Notes under the pieces: model-generated | Databases searched by the model: none | Seen by the model: the letters and a program-made list of their open reading frames with translations, nothing else | Told to the model about the DNA's origin: nothing | Origin: Paulownia fortunei | Lineage: Eukaryota; Streptophyta; Magnoliopsida; Lamiales; Paulowniaceae | NCBI GenBank assembly: GCA_019321725.1 | Contig: CM033109.1 | Location: 21,855,993 to 21,919,992 of the forward strand | Reading direction: 5' to 3' | DNA: 64,000 bases | Made by a program: the position numbers and the translations under genes | Part shown: one piece after another, positions 60,189 to 64,000 of the stretch | How positions within the stretch are numbered: the stretch's first letter is position 1 | Layout: the number at the start of each line of letters is the position of its first letter

Positions 60189-60400
60189 CTTGAATTTCTC
60201 AATTCATCACGCAGTTGAGATTAAGACCAGAATTACATGGTTACAAGAAAAGCTAAACCAGCCACTGCTGCTAAATATTTCTAAAAATTGTGAACTGGGC
60301 TTCGGAAGAATGGAGCAGTGTAGGTGTGAAGAGATTAAGGTTTGGATCTGAAGTGTGTGAAGCGAGCGAGGGATAGTGTTCTAATGCTCAGGTTGATATA
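60189..60400 (-). promoter_or_regulatory. 5' leader and promoter of the methyltransferase gene
   Basis: This segment is GC-richer than the flanking DNA and includes a pyrimidine-rich stretch on the minus strand (CTATCCCTCGCTCGCTTCAC at about 60353-60372). CTCTATATCAACC near 60395 is a possible TATA region. The transcription start is not fixed. Confidence 0.35.
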
Positions 60401-60578
60401 GAGTTTAATTTGTACGAAAGTTCCTAAGGGTGTCGGTTGGGGACACGTGTACGATGAATATTGGATGGAGACGGGAAAGTTGACGCCTGACAGACAACCT
60501 AAGCATTAAAACAGTGAATGTGAAAAGGGCATCGAATATTGATAAATATATATATATATATAATAAAAAAAGAAAAGA

Positions 60579-61455
60579 AAAGGGCATCAATTATTTTTGG
60601 CTATGTAATCTGATTTAATGCTTAGTTTTGCAGTCATTATCTTGGGAATCTTTGATGAATTTTATATGTAAGAAAGATTAATTCAGATGACACTTTTTGA
60701 GACTTTGGAACTTTGGGGAATATTGAAGAAATAATTTTTTTTCTTCACTTTAATCTACCAAACAATGTAAAAGAATCATGTGGAGATTAATATGAATTTG
60801 TTTTTTTCTTTTTTTTTTTTATTGGGCCATCAATTATTGAATAAAAGTTGATAACACCATGATGGATATATAATTAAAAGATATTGTGGTACTCCTTGAT
60901 TAGAATAAAAAATACTATATTTTCTATTATATTATTAAAAAATAGTTAAATTGACTTGTTTACCAATTATTCTGAAATGAATGAAGTAAATAATTGCGAA
61001 CTAATGTTTCATAAAATATTATTTTTTATTTTAAATTTAACATGTGTTGTGATGTGACATGGTGTGTGCAGAACTAGAGGGCCTTAGACTACCTTAAAAC
61101 TAATAAATTATCAATTAAAATAATACATAGAAGTTAGAACAATTGTGTTAAATGAATATACTATTATCAATTTGATTAGTACTATGTTACCACAAGTGGT
61201 AAAAAAATAATATTAATAATATTGGTTAAAACATATGTATAAAAATGAAATTGCTTGTGAAAAGGGCACCAATTATTTTGGCCACTTGACGTGGTTTAAT
61301 GCTTAGCTGTATATCATTTTCACTTGGGAATCTTTTATGAATTTTATATGTCAAAATACCAAATTAGATTGATACTTTTTTGAGAGCCAAGACTTGGGAA
61401 TAATTGGAGAATGGATTTTTTTTTCTTCCCAAACAATGCAACTATCTTTGTGAAA
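60579..61455. repeat. Direct duplication of about 200 bp, copies 680 bp apart
   Basis: Copy 1 (60579-60785) and copy 2 (61258-61455) share, in order, GAAAAGGGCA-CAATTATTTT, TTTAATGCTTAG, TTGGGAATCTTT-ATGAATTTTATATGT, TTGAGA and CCAAACAATG. Copies differ by many substitutions and small indels. They may be two copies of a mobile fragment or the remains of a segmental duplication. No coding content. Confidence 0.8.
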
Positions 61456-61801
61456 AATATGTGAAAAAATATATTTTTTTTATTTTGAAATCTATTATGA
61501 GACATGTTATTAAACTTTTAAATTTTAATATGTCATATTATTAAATAATATTTAATTTCTTTTAATAAGATAAATAATTATTAGATCATTCGTTTAGGTC
61601 AAAAATTATAATTAATTTCATTTCTTTAAACTCTTACTTCACAAATCATTCTACTAAAAATATTTGTGCTCCTACAAGGGTTATGAGTCGAGTTGGGTAG
61701 TTGGGTTGATTATTCCACGACTTGTTACGATATTCCGAGTAAAGAATTATGATGATAATAAATATCAACAATAATACTAATTAAATAAATTGATCAACAT
61801 T

Positions 61802-61899
61802 ATATAGAACTATTTTTGTTTTTTGGCCTAAGGATGGATTAATCTTCATAGAACTATTTTTGTGTTTGTTTGGCTAAAGGATGGATTAATCTTGATATA
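61802..61899. repeat. Two-copy tandem repeat of about 48 bp
   Basis: ATAGAACTATTTTTGT ... GGATGGATTAATCTT occurs twice in succession with a small internal length difference (TTTTTTGGCC against GTTTGTTTGGC). Non-coding local duplication. Confidence 0.85.
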
Positions 61900-62692
61900 A
61901 AGATAGACAAGTGAAATTTGTAGACTAATTTAATGGTGTAACATTATCACAGGACGATGCAAGATAAGTGGCAACTTCTCACTGCCCAAAAGAAACTTGA
62001 GAATACGACTTATGAAATATCTGAAATTGACAAAAAAAATAATGAAAAATTCATAAAATTTGAGCTCAAAAGGTCTGCGGTGCTTCGAGAGAGCAAAACA
62101 TAACCACATATATAAATCTTCGTTGGAAACTTCCCAACAAATCTATCATCATCTATATATTTTACGTGTTTTTATTATAAAATAATTAAAATGTCGTCAA
62201 ATTTTAAAATCAATTATATTATATATTTATTGATAAATTTGTCGCAGCATTTCACATATTTTATATACATGTTAAAAGAAATCCATGATAAACTTTTAAA
62301 TTTTTTAAAAATAATTCATAATTTTTAAACGTTCGATTTCCGATATGTGTTTCAATAATTCAGATATGTTTTGAAAATTTTAAGTAAGAATTATATGTGT
62401 GAATTATAACAATAGCTTGAGTTTATGTGTGAATTATAAAAAAAATAAAAAATGCTCCAATTTGTGAATTGAGGCCATGGATATATGCAAATTGATCATT
62501 GTCAATTAATATTGACACATTGATAAAAAAAATATAAATAATATCAGTGACAATGTAAGCATATAATTGCATTCATAATGCATGAATACTTAGGTATGGA
62601 GACTTGTCAGGTGGTTGATGGAGACGGACCTACAATTGAATTCTTATTGGGAGGCCTTACCTGGTTCACGTGGTTGAAAGAGACACACTTAT

Positions 62693-62750
62693 AATTGAAC
62701 TCTAATTGAACTCTTATCTCTAATTGAACTCTAATTGAACTCTTATCTCT
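62693..62750. repeat. Perfect 29-bp tandem repeat, two copies
   Basis: Two identical 29-bp units (62693-62721, 62722-62750), each itself containing two AATTGAACTCT words and ending CTTATCTCT. Identity of the units suggests a recent slip. Confidence 0.95.
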
Positions 62751-63689
62751 AGCGGATTTAAATTATAATTCATTTTAAATATAATTAAATTTTAAAATTA
62801 TAAACGAGTTTGAAATATCTTTTTTTTCTCAAATGCGTTTTGTCTTGAATTTGTCCTATTTATTTTTTTATAATTTTTAATTTATTATGTATGTATTTAT
62901 ATGATATTATTATTTTTTAAATATAATTAAAAAAAATAATTGTATTATTTTAAAAATATATATATTTTAATAATTTAAATTATAAAATAGATCTAATTAG
63001 TTTATCTTAACGAACCGATTCTTGAATTTTTGACAAATTTAATGTGAACCACCTTGGTGGTGGTTGAGTTGGCGACAAACTTACATTTCAGCTCTAATTG
63101 AAAGGCTTTACATTTGCCTTACTACTCTATAATATCCACATAGTTGAAGGATTCTAATAGAGATTTTTCTCTCATTCTTATTGCCCCTAAATAAGTTCCT
63201 CAAACAATTACTTATTAATTATGTAAAATATATTATTGCATGATTTGACTTTCGAAGATTTTATTAATACACATAGATTGTCAATTACTTGTTACACTCC
63301 AAAAATGAGTTTCAAGATAATGAGTTTCTTTAACAATTACTAAGATTTAAAAATAAATTAAATTATTTAATATTAAACTCGAGATTAATCATTAAAAATT
63401 TATTCAAATTCAATTTGATAAATACAATAAATTAAAAATAATAATGGGATGAGTTCAAATTTAAAATTATAATAAACTCATTCCGCTCGAGGGTGAGTCA
63501 AAACTTGGTCAAATGGTCTTAGAGCAAGTAAAGAGTTCTATTTTTTAAACCACATCGGGGTCTAAGGTGGGTAACGGGTCTTATTGGACCCACCCTGCAT
63601 ATATATATATATATATATTTCAAATATAAATATTTCATATTTTTAGTAGTTAGTACTAGTCTGCCTCTCATGTGTAGCAGTATTTTTAG

Positions 63690-63825
63690 AACCGGACTAG
63701 ATTGGTTGGTTCGACTAGGAATCAGTAATCGACCCAATCTGATCAGCTATCAAAAATAAAAACTGAAGTTGAATCGGTCTAACCGATCAAAAAAATCGGC
63801 CAATAACCGGTTAAAATCAATTTTG
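63690..63825. repeat. Foldback-like remnant with AACCGG motifs
   Basis: GAACCGGACTAGATTGGTTGG at the left and AATCGGCCAATAACCGGTT at the right are partly inverted relative to each other, around AT-rich DNA containing GTTGAATCGGTCTAACCGAT. It resembles other AACCGG/GGTTCG foldback remnants in the window. Boundaries are uncertain. Confidence 0.3.
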
Positions 63826-64000
63826 TTATTTTTTAGGAAATTTTAATTTTAAATTGAATATTTGATTATATATATATGTGGTTATTTAGATTTTTGATGT
63901 TGTTTTATGCTTTTTTTAGTTGAATATTTATTTTTTATTATCTTTAAATTTTAATATATAATAATTAATATATTATATTATTATTTTATGTAATATAATA

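Larger units (their letters stand above)
60401..64000. other. AT-rich intergenic region at the right end
   Basis: No gene is supported. It contains a dispersed direct duplication (60579-60785 and 61258-61455), a two-copy repeat at 61802-61899, a two-copy 29-bp repeat at 62693-62750, AT microsatellites (about 60545-60563 and 63598-63619) and a foldback-like remnant with AACCGG words at 63690-63825. Confidence 0.6.

Noticed and set aside
60008..60202. Long minus-strand open frame upstream of the methyltransferase, apparently a 64-aa protein with a hydrophobic tail
   Set aside because: Its first codon is TTG and no in-frame ATG exists back to the upstream stop. The ATG-started 41-codon frame at 60063-60188 overlaps it and is the better uORF candidate.
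1..64000. CRISPR arrays, bacterial operons, phage or viral genes
   Set aside because: Nothing of the kind is present. Every supported gene is an intron-bearing or typical plant nuclear gene.

Overview
The window is nuclear DNA from a dicot plant. Genes are split by GT-AG introns, intergenic DNA is very AT-rich, microsatellites and foldback-element remnants are common, and every protein belongs to a plant family. I cannot name the species. No bacterial, viral, CRISPR or operon-like content is visible.

Layout: 1-4379 is AT-rich intergenic DNA with decayed repeats. 4727-12015 (+) and 16823-22105 (+) are two tandem BGAL8-type beta-galactosidase genes of 19 exons each, identical in intron phase. 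22508-23893 (-) is a secreted root-cap/LEA-related protein with a long Gly-Asn repeat. 25732-32772 (-) is PDX2, the glutaminase subunit of vitamin B6 synthesis, in 7 exons spread over 7 kb. 37874-44470 (+) is a GRIK/SnAK kinase that activates SnRK1. 47152-48354 (+) is an intronless F-box/kelch protein. 53793-56872 (+) is a LOG2/LUL-type RING ubiquitin ligase interrupted by an in-frame TGA just before the RING. 58483-59886 (-) is a membrane-anchored methyltransferase-like protein whose leader carries a 41-codon uORF. 60400-64000 is intergenic with several local duplications.

The order root-cap protein, PDX2, GRIK, F-box/kelch matches, from memory, the Arabidopsis chromosome 5 cluster around At5g60530-At5g60570. 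The LUL/methyltransferase neighbours match the pairs At3g53410/At3g53400 and At5g03200/At5g03190. The segment therefore looks like old conserved gene order with the BGAL8 pair beside it. The genes do not form one pathway: they cover cell-wall galactan trimming, root-tip secretion, vitamin B6 synthesis, energy signalling and two ubiquitin-ligase components.

Points most worth a second look: the nonsense codon in the LUL gene; the uORFs of the methyltransferase, BGAL8 and F-box leaders; a decayed mitochondrial-type tRNA-Gln with a UCA anticodon in a GRIK intron; a duplicated copy of the GRIK C-terminal coding segment just after its stop; and an unexplained coding-like fragment at 12490-12702. 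I found no convincing undescribed multi-gene system. All exon joins were placed by hand from reading frame, splice consensus and remembered family sequences.
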